Shown: positions 6,480 to 6,663 of the stretch, one piece after another
Layout of the letters: the number at the start of each line of letters is the position of its first letter
Numbering within the stretch: the first letter of the stretch is position 1
Origin: Candidatus Saccharicenans sp.
Lineage (GTDB): Bacteria > Acidobacteriota > Aminicenantia > Aminicenantales > Saccharicenantaceae
Reading direction: 5' to 3'
NCBI GenBank assembly: GCA_024653405.1
Contig: JANLGB010000122.1
Span: 1 to 6,663 of the forward strand
Length of the DNA stretch: 6,663 bases
The notes under the pieces: generated by a model
What the model saw: the letters and a program-made list of their open reading frames with translations, nothing else
Told to the model about the DNA's origin: nothing
Databases searched by the model: none
Position numbers and translations under genes: made by a program

Positions 6480-6663
6480 CTACTTATAAATATCCCGGTG
6501 AATTATTTTTACGGCCAGTTTTCTTGACCGGAGATAGTTCTTCAGAGCTTCGGCAATCACCACCGACCGGTGCCGGCCGCCGGTGCAGCCCACGGAAATG
6601 GTCAGAGTGCTCTTGCCCTCCTTGATGAACCCGGGCAGGAGGTGGTCAACAAAGCCGAACAGT
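6480..6663 (-). CDS. rapZ: RapZ (YvcJ-family) C-terminal end, truncated by the window
   Basis: The reverse strand is open from the window edge to a TAG at 6480-6482, giving 60 residues after one leading base. The stretch IKEGKSTLTISVGCTGGRHRSV followed by IAEALKNYL and a final VKIIHRDIYK is diagnostic of the RapZ/YvcJ C-terminal domain, especially GCTGGRHRSV and the terminal H-RD pattern. RapZ proteins have an N-terminal P-loop ATPase/GTPase domain (not in the window) and this C-terminal domain, which in E. coli binds glucosamine-6-phosphate and small RNA to tune GlmS synthesis. In other phyla the target is less clear. The gene would be followed after 47 nt by the EIIA gene in the same direction, a neighbourhood known from several Proteobacteria, where rpoN, hpf and hprK or ptsN often lie upstream. 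Confidence 0.92.
   Translation of the reverse strand, partial: LFGFVDHLLPGFIKEGKSTLTISVGCTGGRHRSVVIAEALKNYLRSRKLAVKIIHRDIYK

Noticed and set aside
5969..6625. 218-residue open frame on the plus strand over ptsH, the EIIA gene and rapZ
   Set aside because: It is antisense to three clear genes, starts inside the reverse of ptsH, is rich in Ser/Arg/Phe with no family signature, and ends inside the reverse of rapZ.

Overview
The window carries two convergent gene blocks from a diderm (Gram-negative type) bacterium. An outer membrane is implied by a full TolB-Pal-CpoB set and a TonB/TolA-type C-terminal domain. HPr has an intact Ser46 region and sits with EIIA-Man, Enzyme I and RapZ. From general knowledge, that grouping suits deep-branching diderms (Desulfobacterota, Acidobacteriota/Aminicenantes-like lineages) better than Enterobacterales. 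This placement is inference and weak; no rRNA or other taxonomic marker is present.

Plus-strand block (1-3969): 3' end of a TonB/TolA-family gene, tolB, pal, cpoB (ybgF), ssb, and a stand-alone cupin resembling the phosphomannose-isomerase domain of ManC. Most junctions are tight: ATGA overlaps at tonB/tolB and cpoB/ssb, and a 1-nt gap at pal/cpoB. The exception is the 94-nt tolB-pal gap. It holds a near-consensus sigma70 promoter (TTGACA-17 nt-TATAAA), a 10-bp stem-loop where the transcript should begin, and a strong Shine-Dalgarno, so pal and the genes after it can probably be transcribed separately from tolB. TolB, Pal and CpoB would work with the truncated upstream protein as the Tol-Pal envelope machine. 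ssb and the cupin gene are functionally unrelated passengers of the same transcription unit.

Minus-strand block (6663-3966, in transcription order): 3' end of rapZ, a single-domain EIIA of the mannose family, ptsH (HPr) and ptsI (Enzyme I). All phosphoryl-transfer residues are visible (EI His193, HPr His15, EIIA His9), but no EIIB or EIIC gene is present. Phosphate would flow PEP to EI to HPr to EIIA, so the module looks regulatory rather than a sugar transporter. HPr kinase could act on Ser46, but its gene would have to lie outside the window.

The blocks meet tail to tail with the two stop codons overlapping in one TTAA, leaving no intergenic terminator. No gene-free stretch exceeds 100 bases. 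I see no tRNA, rRNA, CRISPR array, insertion sequence or attachment site. The genes are ordinary housekeeping families. The unusual points are the operon partners, the pal promoter/hairpin, the repeated acidic motif in the SSB tail, and the shared stops. I do not see a convincing undescribed system.
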